Shown here piece after piece: positions 22,074 to 33,008 of a DNA stretch of 64,000 nucleotides. Under the pieces are notes generated by a model. The model worked only from the letters and a program-made list of their open reading frames with translations. It did no database searches and was not told the origin of the DNA. The first letter of the stretch is position 1. Each line of letters starts with the position of its first letter. Position numbers and translations under genes: made by a program. The DNA lies in assembly GCF_001522545.3 (NCBI RefSeq), contig NC_031769.1:2199006-2263005 (forward strand). Direction: 5' to 3'. Source of the stretch: Parus major (lineage: Eukaryota; Chordata; Aves; Passeriformes; Paridae).

Positions 22074-22343
22074 CTCCCAGAGTGGTGAAATTTGTCACAA
22101 GTCTCAACAGCGTGGTGTCTGAGGAGGGAAAAGAGGCCGTGTTCAAGTGCACCGTCTCCCCCAGTGATGCCATGGTCACCTGGCTCAGGAACGGGGCCAA
22201 GATTGAAGCCAGCAAGAAATACGTGATTTCTCAGAAGGACACCAACCACAGCCTCACCATCACTGACCTGACACTGGAAGATGCAGCTGAAATCACTGCC
22301 AATGCTGAGGGCGTGGAAAGCACAGCCAACCTCAGAGTCCGAG
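22074..22343 (+). CDS. OBSCN: Obscurin exon, Ig12 (no Tyr-x-Cys)
   Basis: P-PRVVKFVTSLNSVVSEEG opens a 90-residue domain with B-strand Cys (VFKCTVSPSDA) and Trp (VTWLRNGAKI). Its F strand is AAEITANAEG, with no Tyr or Cys, which leaves the B-strand Cys unpaired. The WLRNGA motif and the position match a domain I recall from human obscurin. Donor GTAAGA. The intron to Ig13 is only 262 bp and carries a CR1 tail. Confidence 0.95.
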
Positions 22344-22386
22344 GTAAGAAAGGCTGGAAACGGCATCCTGCCCACGGCAGAGGCCT

Positions 22387-22437
22387 GGAATTAGATGGTC
22401 TTTAAGGTTCTTTCCAAGCCAAGCCATTCTATGATTT
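22387..22437 (+). mobile_element. CR1 terminal fragment
   Basis: GAATTAGATGGTCTTTAAGG, then TTCTTTCCAAGCC and CCATTCTATGATT, is the CR1 3' terminus in the gene's orientation, between Ig12 and Ig13. Confidence 0.8.
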
Positions 22438-22605
22438 TATTTTATGTGGCTTTCCTTCTAATTAATTATGTTAGCAGCAGGGATTTTCTGCTTTTGCATC
22501 ATTAAATAAGAGTGCCCAGAACACTTTGGTTGAGACACTGGTTTAATTTTCTTTCAAAGCCTGTTTTCTGGTTCCTCTGCATTCCTACTATTTCCTCTCT
22601 TGCAG

Positions 22606-22869
22606 AGGCCTCAATCTCCTTCAAGAAGAAGCTGGAGCCCAAAACTGTTGAAGAGAGGGAGACAGTGACCTTGGAGGTAGAGCTGACCAAGCCTGCAGAG
22701 GTGAAGTGGATGAGGAACAGCATCGTGCTGAAGCCCAGTGACAAGATCGAGATCAAAGCTGAGGGAACAAAGCACACCTTGGTGGTCAAGGACATCTCCT
22801 TCGCAGACCGGGGCTTCTACTGCTGTGAAAGCCCCGATGACAAGACACAAGCTAAGATTAATGTGGAAA
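22606..22869 (+). CDS. OBSCN: Obscurin exon, Ig13; junction base A
   Basis: E-ASISFKKKLEPKTVEERE begins an 88-residue domain. The B-strand Cys is replaced by Val (TLEVELTKPAEVKW), the Trp is present, and the F strand is FYCCESPDD with two adjacent Cys. The exon ends in A, so the junction codon with Ig14 is A|TG (Met); most other junctions start with G. Donor GTGAGT. The 1.85-kb intron after it holds a solo LTR on the - strand. Confidence 0.95.
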
Positions 22870-23127
22870 GTGAGTTCAGTGATCCTCAGTTCTGTAAATA
22901 CCCCAGGCAGGGTTTGGAGGTTTATCTGCATTATTATGGGCACACAGGGACAAAACGCGTGGGCTTGGCCACCAGTCAAATGACGGAGGGGAGGTGAAAG
23001 CTAAACAGTGAACAGAGAATGTCTGACTGGTTCCTGTTGCCTTCACCTCATCCCAACAGCTGTGGCCATTAAGCTTCTTAAAAGATTGTTTGTAAAAGTG
23101 CTCAGTTCTTTTCCCCAGGATTTGGAT

Positions 23128-23531
23128 TGATGAGCAGAGAGACGGCTTTCGCCTTCGGACTGAGGATGTTTATTTTTCTTATCTGTGTTACATTCTCACA
23201 GACAGTGAGCACTTGTACACACTGACCTAGCAAGCTACAAATGGCGACCCAGGGCTCTGTCCACAAGGCCTTTTATGCATAAATTATCCAATTATCAAAT
23301 GCCAACTCATTTATTTTTACTTTTAACCCAATAACCAAACACCCGTGTTCCGCATTGCGAGCTTTTCTATCCAATCACCCAATACCACCCAAAACCACGA
23401 GGAAGGCAGAAAGGCAAAGACAAGCCAATGCCCAAGAACATCCATCTTGTCCCTCATTCACTGCTGTATCTCAAACTCCAAATTTTTCACCCAGTGACTT
23501 AACATAATTCTATCTAACTCATACATTCACA
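23128..23531 (-). mobile_element. Solo LTR, - orientation, related to the one at 3303-3716
   Basis: Read on the - strand, it shows the same order of blocks as the + strand LTR near 3.3 kb: TCACTGGGTGAA, GATTGGATAGAAAAGC, GCGGAACACGGGTGTT, GTTGGCATTTGATAATTGG, a TATA-like GCATAAAAGGCC (+ near 23268-23280), AATAAACATCC (+ near 23166-23176), and the end GCTCATCAATCC. Neither copy has internal viral genes. The ends are estimated from the region of similarity. Confidence 0.65.
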
Positions 23532-24723
23532 TTCCCAGCTTCTCCACTCAGTTTTAGAAGCCTTCTCCGTGGTCTTAAATTAAACCCAGTGTTCTCTTGA
23601 GTGTCTGAGCCTGTCAGCACAGATAAAGGGACATTTTCTGTGCCTGGGGCTCCAACAATTGTTCTCTTTACTCTCTTTCTCACTCCCTGATATGCTGTGT
23701 TTTTCCTTGGTATGATTTTTTAGCAAAAAAAATCCCTCTTCAGCCATTTCTTGGCCTGATTTTTCTCTGCAAACCACCTCGTTCAGAACATCTCTTTATA
23801 TCCAGTCAGGGTGTAAAAATCTGAGAGTGTTTCCCTCTTGGGTAAACTAATGGTGCCTCATCCATAGCCCTGTACTTTTGTCCCTTTCCTAGATCTTTTT
23901 GTTATAATTGTCACGGGTTAGGTGAAGGTGGGATTTAATCACTCAAGGACTGTCTAATTTTGTCCATAAAGTCCTTGCCACCAACTGGTGCTGGGCTGGT
24001 CCTAAATAATAGGTGAGGAAGGACTTGAAAACAGTCTTTTGGGTGTTTGATGTCTTACAAAGTGGAAGGGAACAAGGAAATAATGGGCTTCAGGTGCAGT
24101 GAGAAAGATCTAGGTTATATTCTAAAAATGCTTTTTAATGGTCAGACGACTGAAGAGGTTGTCTGGGGCAGTCTTGGAGCCTTCATCATGTTTCTGGGAT
24201 TTTTTTAATTGGCAACTTAATTACTTTTAGTGGTGATACAAGTTTAAACACTAAATCTGTTTTATCAGATGACAGGGCATGGATGTCTTGTGATAGGAAC
24301 AGGTAATGTCCAACTAAACCATGGATGCTTTGGCCACCAGCCTGTGAGGTGGTCAGCACTTTTTGCACCATGTCATGGATTTTTTTTTTCCTTTTACTAT
24401 AGCTTTTTCCTGACATCCCTGCTTTATCCTAACTGCACAGTATTGCCATGGACTTTCTTTTACTAAAAACTGATAGAACTTGGTAGAAAGTGGGGCCAGT
24501 GGTGTTTTCTGTGATATTTGGTTGACCTGTTTGTCTCATGAAAACATCCATTTAAAAAATAACAGCAATGTTAGCGGTGTGGTCATGGACAGGTTTTATT
24601 CCCTGTAAAAGTGATTGTTTAGTTGGAAAATTCTGACTAATTGGAAGGTACATAATCCCTTTTGGAAGTCCTCAGGCTATTTCACAGCTGTGAGATCTCC
24701 AACTTGTCCGTGTTGTTTTCCAG

Positions 24724-24990
24724 TGAGGCAGATCAAGCTGGTGAAAGGCCTTCAGCCCCAGGAGGTGGCTGAGAAAGGGACTGTCACCTTCGAGGTGGAG
24801 GTGTCACACGAGGACGTGGAGGGGACCTGGCAGAAGGATGGAGTTCGTCTGAAGCCTGCACCCAACATCAGCTTCGGTGTCCTGGGCAAGAAGCACTCCC
24901 TGACTCTCTCCTCGGTGGCACTGGAAGATGCAGGACTCATCTCCTTCAGAGCAGAAGGCATCAGCTCATCGGGGAGGCTCACTGTGACAG
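24724..24990 (+). CDS. OBSCN: Obscurin exon, Ig14 (no Cys pair)
   Basis: M-RQIKLVKGLQPQEVAEKG starts an 89-residue domain with Trp (VEGTWQKDGVRL). There is no B-strand Cys (VTFEVEVSHED) and the F strand is GLISFRAEG. The leading Met is a junction codon and not a start. The domain is the disulfide-free partner in the two-domain repeat with Ig15. Donor GTAGGC. Intron of 315 bp follows without recognisable content. Confidence 0.95.
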
Positions 24991-25305
24991 GTAGGCAGGC
25001 ACAGAAGGCTCCAGCCTTGCTTGGGGTGCATGCAATTGTCTTCTTCTGACCTGGAGAGCAAACTTAAGAGGGCAACAAATTTTTCTTGTAACTTCAAGGG
25101 GTGTAAAGCACAGTAATATTTCCTTCTAGTGCCAGCAGGATCATTGTGGCATCGCTGTCCACAGAACAATGATAAAGTTGGAAGGGAATGATCAAGTGTC
25201 CAAACCAGTACAAATTTTATTTATCACAGAAGTCAGGCTCTGCCTACCCATCAGTGCTTGTGTGACCTGAGTCCCCATTCACTGGACTTTCTCTTTCCTT
25301 CCCAG

Positions 25306-25418
25306 AATTACCTGTGAGGATCAGCAAACCTCTGGCAGACGTCAATGTAACTCAGAAACTCAAGGCCACATTCGAGTGTGAGCTGTCCAAACCCAATGCC
25401 TACGTGAAGTGGTTCAAG
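25306..25418 (+). CDS. OBSCN: Obscurin exon, Ig15 first part (strands A to C)
   Basis: E-LPVRISKPLADVNVTQKL runs through the B-strand Cys (ATFECELSKPNA) to YVKWFK, where the exon stops after a complete codon (phase 0). It is 113 bp long, so neither it nor the second part can be skipped alone without a frameshift. Acceptor TTCCCAG; donor AAG|GTACAG. The 995-bp intron inside the domain contains a CR1 fragment. Confidence 0.94.
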
Positions 25419-25929
25419 GTACAGCACTTAATGGATTGTGATATTTTAATTTCTGACTTCTCTGGATGGAAATGGGAGCCTTTAATTCTACTTAATTCAT
25501 TTAATTCAACTTAATTTAATTCAGGGAAGCCTAAGTCTTTGCAGTAAAGCTCTTAGCATTGCTCTCTTGTCCTTATGTTCATTTACTCTCCCAGTTTATC
25601 ACTCTCAGGTTTTTATTTACTGTATTTGTATATTGGATTGAAAGTTAAACTTTTCTAGTGTGGTACAGAATGTGAGCACTGCTGTTACAGATCTGCAGTC
25701 TTGTGCTTCACCCCACACTGAGCAGTATTCACCCAGGATTTACAGTCTTTTTTGGGAAATGTGACAGAAAGGGAAGCTTCAATTTCCTTTGTAAGCGACA
25801 ATCCAGTTCCTTTTTCCTAGAGAGTCATTTTGGGGATCAGCTCTGGAATTTCATGTACTTCCCTTGGGGCAAAGCTGATACTTTCCTTAATTTGGGGCAG
25901 CATCAATTCTTCAAAGTGGAATTTGTGCT

Positions 25930-26140
25930 GGAAGGCTCATCTCAAACCTCCTGCCATGAGCAGGGTCATCTTCAATCACATCAGGTTGCTCAGAGCCCTG
26001 TTCAACCTGCTGCTGAATGTTTCCTGGGATGGGACATCCACCACCTCTTTGGGCTACCTGAGCCAGCGTTTTGCCACCCTCATTATGAAAAACTTCTTAT
26101 TTCCTGTCTAAATTTGACCCTCTTTTAGTTTGAAACCATT
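25930..26140 (-). mobile_element. CR1 LINE 3' fragment within the Ig15 intron
   Basis: GGCTCATCTCAAACCTCC, GCCATGAGCAGGGTCATCTT, ACATCAGGTTGCTCAGAGCC, GGGATGGGACATCCACCACC and CTTTTAGTTTGAAACCATTT give a reversed CR1 3' region. Its open frame on the + strand is not a gene. Confidence 0.85.
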
Positions 26141-26413
26141 TATGTGTGAAGGGACTCACTGCCAACCTTGCATGGTGTTTTAAGCCTTCAAAAAGGTATC
26201 TGAGATCATCCAAAATTTCTGTGTGTTCTGCAGCCATTCTAAATACCTGAAATCTTTGCCCTGTGATGAATATTCAACACAAGTTCCTTTAAACGTATTT
26301 TTCCATTCAGTCCAACAATAAGGATTAAATAAGCACAGATCTGAATGTCTGTTTTGCTCACTGAAGATGTACAGGAGTTGAGGGTGATCTGTTTTGACCT
26401 TTTCCCCTTCTAG

Positions 26414-26567
26414 GACGGGAAGGAGATCCAGCAAAGTAAAAATATTGGGATTATCTCCCAAGGAAATAAGAGAAGCCTCATTATTCACAAGTGTGAATAT
26501 GAAGACCAGGGAACCTATACATGTCAAGCAGCTGAAGACAAGACATCAGCTACTCTAAAGGTTCATG
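26414..26567 (+). CDS. OBSCN: Obscurin exon, Ig15 second part (strands C' to G)
   Basis: DGKEIQQSKNIGIISQG continues directly from VKWFK of the first part. It ends with the F-strand YTC (GTYTCQAAEDKTSA) and LKVHG. The acceptor is CCTTCTAG (phase 0) and the donor GTATGT (phase 1). The two parts together give a normal 267-bp domain. The 1.3-kb intron that follows shows no element I can name. Confidence 0.94.
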
Positions 26568-27878
26568 GTATGTTTATTTGAAGTAGGAAAATACATTTAC
26601 TGCAGCATTTCTGCCTACACACCAAGAAATTATTTGTGAGCTTTTCACAATTGCTCATTTTGGTTACATTTCTCTTCCTGGTGTGAAAATGCTGGCAAAG
26701 CTGTCCTGTGCTTGCAGTATATTTGGAAGAGGTCCTAACTCAGTTTTCCATTTATCATAAGTGATTTCTGTTGTCTGGAATCCGAATGGTGTTTCTGAAT
26801 TGGCACATCAGGAAATACTGGACAGCCTGCCCCAAAGCAAGGATTCAGAGTCTGGTGCTGGTGTGGTTTGGTGGCACCATTGTCACAGGGGAACTTTGCC
26901 TGAAAAGGGACTGGACAAGCCTTGGGTGTAAACTCAAGAAATGCCCTAATTTTAGGTTGTAAATCATAAGGAAAGGGTCATTATTTCTGCCTGCACTTCT
27001 CCTTTATGCTCCAGGCAGGTTTTCCATCTGAGTGTTGCACTGAGCAACTGATGAAGCACCAGGTGTGTTTTGTCACCAGGCTCTGAAGCACCCAAGATAA
27101 GCTCTGAGATAAAGTCACATAACTCAACAGACAGCTCTGCTGTGCCCTGGCAAATGTTATTTTCTAAAGGGGCATCTGAAAATCAGATCAGCTTTTTCTT
27201 AGTGAGAGACAGAGCATCTTTCTCATTGCTTACTAGATGCTGTCCTCATGTGGCCACTTGGGTTCAGCAGTATCTTCATGAACATCTGAACCATTGCTCT
27301 GTTGAATTCCCCCTTTTCTCCCTGGTTTTGGGATTGGGGTGGGTTGTTGCTGGCATTTCAGCTCTGCCTCTGAGGCTGATCCAAGGAGTATCAGTGCCTT
27401 CTCTTTCAAAAAGAAAGGGCTGCAGTAGCACAGATAAATAGATCAGTTCTGACAAAAGGAGTGCCAAGGTGCAGAGTTAAAGAGGATTATACTCAGTTCA
27501 GGAGACTCTGAAAAAAGATATCTCCTATGTAAAACAGAGGAGAGCATGCAGAGAAGCATGAATGAGACAAGTTTATAACGACCTAAGATTGTAGACTTGT
27601 GTTTAGTTTTTTTTTGGCTGATTTACTTTCATTAATATGTGTATTTCTTTCATTAATACCTGTATGAAGTTCCAACATCTATAAATTCCTCCTGCAATAA
27701 ACTTCAGCCATAAAAAGTATTCACTGTGTTGAAGAGAGAAACTACCTGGGAAGAAAGGCTGCTCTAGAATAAAACACAAACCCTTTTTTTCCATGTAATT
27801 ATGCAGAAAGTAAACACACCCTATCCACTCATTTTGGGAGAAACCCCCAAATAAATATTTGTCTTTCTGTTTTCACAG

Positions 27879-28040
27879 CCCGAGATATCAAGATTGTAAA
27901 ACCACTGGAAGATGTGGAAGTGAATGAATATGAGAGTGCATCTTTTGTCTGTGAGATCTCACACGACGAGGTCGAAACCCAGTGGTACAAAAATGACAAC
28001 AAGCTGAAAACTTCGGACAACATCAAAATGCGGCAGGACG
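27879..28040 (+). CDS. OBSCN: Obscurin exon, Ig16 first part
   Basis: A-RDIKIVKPLEDVEVNEYE runs through the B-strand Cys (SFVCEISHDE) and Trp (TQWYKNDNKL) to IKMRQDG. It is 162 bp, phase 1-1, so it could be skipped in frame. The donor is GTAGGA. A 130-bp intron, the shortest in the window, separates it from the second part. Confidence 0.93.
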
Positions 28041-28170
28041 GTAGGAGGAGAAAAGGGGGATTTTGTTCTGGAATGGGGGTGGGTTGGAGGAGGGGCTGGC
28101 ATGGGAGACTAGAAAATAGGGTTTTGCTCTGGGATAGCTGAGCTGAGTCTGTTTGTGTGTCTGTCCCCAG

Positions 28171-28275
28171 GAAAGAGCTATTCCCTGACTTACACACGTG
28201 TCCACGTCGAGGACGCGGCTGAGATCAGATTCGTAGCAGAAAAGGCAGAATCTCGTGCTCAGCTGACCGTAAAAG
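28171..28275 (+). CDS. OBSCN: Obscurin exon, Ig16 second part (no Tyr-x-Cys)
   Basis: G-KSYSLTYTRVHVEDAAEI completes Ig16. The F strand reads EIRFVAEKAE without Tyr or Cys, and the exon ends AQLTVKG. It is 105 bp, phase 1-1. With the first part the domain is 267 bp, as expected. The acceptor is CTGTCCCCAG and the donor GTAATT. The 660-bp intron that follows has no feature I recognise. Confidence 0.93.
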
Positions 28276-28935
28276 GTAATTCTGCTGTTCGTGCCAGCAC
28301 TGCTTCTGCTCTCTCACATTACAAACCAATTCACTTCCCTCACTTTGGATGTGAAGGTTAAAAAACCTACAGTGATCAGGGAAAGAAAACCTGCTTGCTT
28401 TACTGCCTGGTAAATATCAGCTGGGAGTTGATCTTGGCTTAATTCCAGTTAATTATCTCTGGAGGTTGGATTTGCACCTTTAGACATTTAAAGTTGTGTG
28501 TGAAATTTGAGGGACAAAAAGCTGTAGCTTGACTTTTTCTTGAATTTTCACTTTCTGGTGTATGCTATGACACAACCCAGCATTTTTGGGTGTGTTTAAC
28601 TAAAACAAGGTGATAGAAGGAGAGAAAAGGAAGATGTTTCAATTAACACATTGCTGAGGAGCTCAGGAAACTGGAGATCAAGCCCTGTTTTTGCCGTGGC
28701 ACTGCTGTGGGATTTTGAGGAAACCACCTGTTACTTCTGCAGTTCTGCCACTCCAGTGGTGAAATATGGAGGAAAAATTTCCCTTTAATTAGCTCTTACT
28801 AATTAAACTTGTTAATTGATCGCTCAGCATAGCAGGGATTCCTGTCATCATCCAAACTGCTGAACATAAAAGAATTGTTGCTGATGAGTTTTTATGGAGA
28901 CATTACCACACACTCCATTTCCTTTGCTCCTGTAG

Positions 28936-29202
28936 AGCTGCCTGTAAAGATCGTGAAGCCTCTGCGGGATAAGATCGCCCTGTGGAAGCACCGGGGCTTC
29001 CTGGAGTGCCAGGTGTCCCGAGCCAATGCCAAGGTCCGCTGGTTCAAGAAGGACATGGAAATTCACCCCGGTGAGAAATACGAAATCGTGAGCGAGGGCG
29101 TCTATCGGAAACTCATCATCAACGACGCCGACTACGGAGACGAGGACACGTACACGTGTGACGCCTTCGATGACAAAACCACTGCTAATTTCTTCGTTGA
29201 AG
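28936..29202 (+). CDS. OBSCN: Obscurin exon, Ig17
   Basis: E-LPVKIVKPLRDKIALWKH begins a canonical 89-residue domain with LECQVSRANA, VRWFKKDMEI and TYTCDAFDD. It is unusually rich in CG dinucleotides in its second half (ATCGTGAGCGAGGGCGTC), unlike most neighbours. Donor GTGGAA, weak at +4. The next intron is 558 bp and holds nothing I recognise. Confidence 0.95.
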
Positions 29203-29760
29203 GTGGAAAACCCTTTTTTTTTTTTCACCCCTAGAATGCACTGGGAGGAGGATGGGCTGATTCACTTGTTTACTTTGGAAACACTGCTGCTGAAAAAGGA
29301 TTTTTATTTCATGTTAGTTATTCTGAATTCCACTGGTAAATCCTTTTACGCACAGGAATATCGTGAAAATTAATATATGGTATATTTCCCTAAGGAAAAT
29401 GAGGAAATTCCCATTCCAGAGATGTTTATCAAATATATTGGATAAAGCCTGTTTTTCAGATAAATGTTGCAGCTCCTTTTATCAACACCTTAATTCCAAT
29501 GAGCCTTCCTTTCCATTTTATAGCACTACATGTTTGGTATCAGGATAGGAAGGTGACTTTAGGACTAGGACTAGGAATCAAGAGATACAGATTCACTTTC
29601 TGGCCTGTGACCAGCAATATCTGTTTGCTTTTATACAGAATATAAAAGATGTTTTTAGGCCTTTTGAGTTCATAAGTGCAGAAAAGATGTCATGAGTGTT
29701 CAGACTGATAATGGAAAAGCTTTCCTGACTCCTAAATCCCTGCTCTCTTGTTCCATCCAG

Positions 29761-30030
29761 AGCAAGCCATTAACATTGTAAAAGAATTGTGTGATGAGGA
29801 TGTGACTGAGCCTGAAGAAGCCAATTTTGAATGTGAGACATCCATTCCGTCTGTGAAACCTGCCAAGTGGTTCCTGAAGGGAGCAGCCTTGCAGGCTGGC
29901 AGAAACGTCATCATGCAGCAGGAAGGCACCATCCACAGGCTGACAATAATAAAAACAAGTGTTGATATGACAGGCACCATCCAGTTCTCCATTGGCAAAT
30001 CCAAATCCACAGCGAACCTGCTTGTCAGAG
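29761..30030 (+). CDS. OBSCN: Obscurin exon, Ig18 (no Tyr-x-Cys)
   Basis: E-QAINIVKELCDEDVTEPE starts a 90-residue domain with FECETSIPSVKPAKWFLKG; the F strand is GTIQFSIGKS with no Tyr-x-Cys. The SIPSV...KW stretch and the GKSKS ending match a distinctive human obscurin domain from memory, which makes this one of the best identity markers in the window. Donor GTAATG. The 790-bp intron after it holds nothing I recognise. Confidence 0.95.
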
Positions 30031-30820
30031 GTAATGAGATTTTTAATATATATCCTGTGAATGAGAACAAAAATCTTCCCTTTCACAGTACCTGGAAAGT
30101 AATTTGTCATAAATGTTCTCTACTCTGGGTTCTTGGGAATGTGTGTGCACCTGGAAGATCTGTCTAGTTCCCAGCTGCAATTGGAAATTGTTGGAAGTGA
30201 TGATGGATGCACCAACTGAGGCAGAAATGTCTTAGGAAGGGATCTGATTAAATGACTTTGGTGTCCCTGGTATTCAAATCTATCAAGCTAAAACTGGTTT
30301 CTGGTTTATTTTTATTCTCTTGACTTTACCAAGGAGGACAAAACAGATGAAATTTGCCAGGAGAGTTTATTTTGTCCCATTTCTGAACTAGACAAGTTTG
30401 ATAGCTCATTTACTTAATTCATTTTGTCGTTGACTTGATCTAGGACAAAGCCTCAAGGTTTTTTATCTTCTACTGTCACCATGGTAAATCTCTCCAATCA
30501 CGTCCTGAAGTCCTTGTTTTGTCTTTAATTTGCTCTTGAATGAAAACTTCAATTAGACAGCAATTCAGCAAGCACTGAGCCAGAAGTGGACCATGAATTT
30601 GGTGGTTAATAAACAGTATTATCTTACAGAAATCAGCTTTTCTTATAGATCATCATGCTTTTGTAGCCTCAAACTCTGTTAGAGACACTTGTAGCAGGAT
30701 CTGACCAGTTCACAAAACACTTGTGAAAGCCACATGTGAAATTAATAGGCATGAAATACAGATTAAAACCTTCCTCCTCTTTAGATTGATCCATTCTTCT
30801 TCCCCACCTTTGCTTTGCAG

Positions 30821-31087
30821 ATTACCACATCCAGATCACCAGGAAGCTGGAGGACAAGACTGTTCTGGAGCGACACTCAGTCATCCTGTCCTGTGACTTC
30901 AGGCCTTCCCCAAAGCACGTGAAGTGGTTCAAGGGCCAGGTGCTCATTGAGCCCTCGGAGAAGTACAAAATCAAGCGGGATCAGTACTCGGCAGAGCTCA
31001 AGATCATGAAGGTAAAGCCCGAGGATGCCGGAGTGTACAAGTGCAGGGCCGGGATCGCTGAGACCGAAGCCACGCTGAGCGTTGAAG
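30821..31087 (+). CDS. OBSCN: Obscurin exon, Ig19
   Basis: D-YHIQITRKLEDKTVLERH opens a canonical 89-residue domain with LSCDFRPSPKHVKWFKGQ and VYKCRAGIAE. The SCDFRP motif also occurs in the mammalian domain at this position as I recall it. Acceptor CTTTGCAG; donor GTACGA. The 1.48-kb intron downstream contains a CR1 3' end and a (GTT)n tract. Confidence 0.95.
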
Positions 31088-31764
31088 GTACGAGAGGTTT
31101 GCAGCAGCAAGGCTGGCCTGATGCTGGTCTTTGTGATTCTCTGTTTCACTTGAGGTTCCTCCTCCTCAGGAGAGGTGGATCCCCACAGTTACCTTCTAAT
31201 TTTATATAAATCAGTGCTCTTTACATAAAGCAAACTGCTGATTCCACAACCCTGAAATCCATCCATTGTTGTGAAGCTGGTAATGTGTGTGGGAGGGCAC
31301 CATGTGGGTGAAGTTCAAATTAACATTTGTCAAGACACATGATTGTCCATTTCATACAAGGAATTAGACCTCTGGTGCTTTTAACTAAAAATATCCTTTA
31401 TGTTAAACTGCTACAGGCCTCCGATTCTGGTGATCTTGGCTGTGGTTTTCATTTCCTGACTGCTGTGTCGGTTTCTCTATCAGCTATACATTTGTCTACT
31501 TGCTATATATATATTTTATAACTATTGTTATATATCTGAATACAATTTTTATTCATAGTGATGCTCTACCCCATCTGGGCATGGAACTGTTTCTAGCTAG
31601 TTCTTCCCCTCAGGTGACACTGCAAGAAAAGATATTCACTGTGTCACTTCCAGCAAGACTTGGAGCTGAGCCACAGAATCATTTCCAAAAGTCGAGGGAG
31701 CAGCTCTTGGTAGCAGTTTGGCTTTGCAGAGGTTCTTCGTTGAATGTGTTGTCAAACACTGAAA

Positions 31765-31912
31765 TGAGCTCTTCAGGGCAGTGATGTCACCATCCCTGGA
31801 GGGATTGAAAGGTTTTGGGGATGTGGTTTCATGGAGACCTTGGCAGTTGCTGGTGGAATGGTTGGACTCAATCTTAGAGGTCTTTTCCAACCTAAATGAT
31901 TCTGTGACTCCA
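31765..31912 (+). mobile_element. CR1 LINE 3' end
   Basis: GAGCTCTTCAGGGCAGTGATG, CACCATCCCTGGAGGGATTG, GTGGAATGGTTGGACTCAAT, TTTTCCAACCTAAATGATTC and TGTGACTCCATT follow in CR1 order. The first 100 bp upstream may belong to the same copy. Confidence 0.88.
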
Positions 31913-32396
31913 TTCTATCCAAACAAATATATATATTAAAAAAAATAAATTAAAATTAAATAATAGTCCCAACCCCCCTTCTAAGTTATCTCATCCTTGA
32001 AAACAGCATTTTATGAGTGAAGAAGCTGCAAGGAGAAATATCTGCCCAGGGACTGGGAAAGCAAAGAATCAAAATCCTCTTGCTCCCTAAATCTGAGCAA
32101 GTTGCTGAATCTCTTTGTATTTTGCCTTTGTGGCCAAAATCATTGTCTTCATCTCATCCTCTGTGTCACAATTTCCCTGGAAATGAGGGACAATTTACTT
32201 AAAATGCATTTCTGTGTGCAGTGACAGGAACACAGGAACTGGAGATCTGTGGGATGCTTAGGGTCACTGTAACATCATTTTAGAAAAAAATTACTTATTT
32301 TTAAATAAAACACAAACAAAACCTCCAAACTGATTTATGTATAAAAAGAGAACTGCGGGCTCTAGACAATACTTTGATTAGTCTTTTTAATAGATT

Positions 32397-32417
32397 TTGT
32401 TGTTGTTGTTGTTGTTG
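32397..32417. repeat. (GTT)n microsatellite
   Basis: Seven GTT units lie about 150 bp upstream of the Ig20 exon. Confidence 0.92.
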
Positions 32418-32566
32418 GAGAAAATGCAGAACCAAGTAAGCAAAATGTGGTGACCGAAGGTGTGCAGGAGACCAGAACAAATCTTCTGATTAACTTCCAT
32501 GAAATTGTTTGTGATAACAACTGATTTATGGTGATGGTGGTGACGATGCCCCTTGGTTTCCCTCAG

Positions 32567-32833
32567 CCCGCAATGTAGAGGTCCTGAAGCACCTGCAGGA
32601 CGTGGAGATCGAGGAGGACAGTTCTGCTGTGTTCTCCTGCGAGCTGTCCCACGACGACGAGGACGTGGAGTGGTTCCTCAATGGCACCCTCCTCTACACC
32701 AACAACTTCAACGACATCAAGAGCGTTGGCAAGTGCTACACGCTGACCATGAAGCAGGTGAAACCTGAGGATGCTGGCACGGTGACAATGAAGTCAGACA
32801 AGGTGTCAGAGACCGTGAGGCTGAAGGTGATAG
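32567..32833 (+). CDS. OBSCN: Obscurin exon, Ig20 (no Tyr-x-Cys)
   Basis: A-RNVEVLKHLQDVEIEEDS begins an 89-residue domain with FSCELSHDDEDVEWFLNGT; the F strand is GTVTMKSDKV and carries neither Tyr nor Cys. An acidic loop (DDEDVE) precedes the Trp. A second Cys (GKCYTL) sits on the E strand. Acceptor CCCTCAG; donor GTGGGT. The 1.3-kb intron that follows holds an LTR candidate and a long CR1. Confidence 0.95.
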
Positions 32834-33008
32834 GTGGGTCCAGATCACGCTCCTGAATGAAGGGTGCAAATGAACCATTATTTACCAAATCCATGGGGCA
32901 ATCCTGATTAATGGATAAAAAACATTGAACTGTTATATATGGGCCATGAGGATGGGTGAAGGGTCTGGAGGGGAAGTCTTGAGAGGAGCAGCTGAGGTTA
33001 TGTGTCAC

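Noticed and set aside
24724..24726. ATG formed at the Ig14 start as an internal translation start
   Set aside because: The codon is made only by joining A of Ig13 with TG of Ig14 and sits in the middle of a continuous Ig series.
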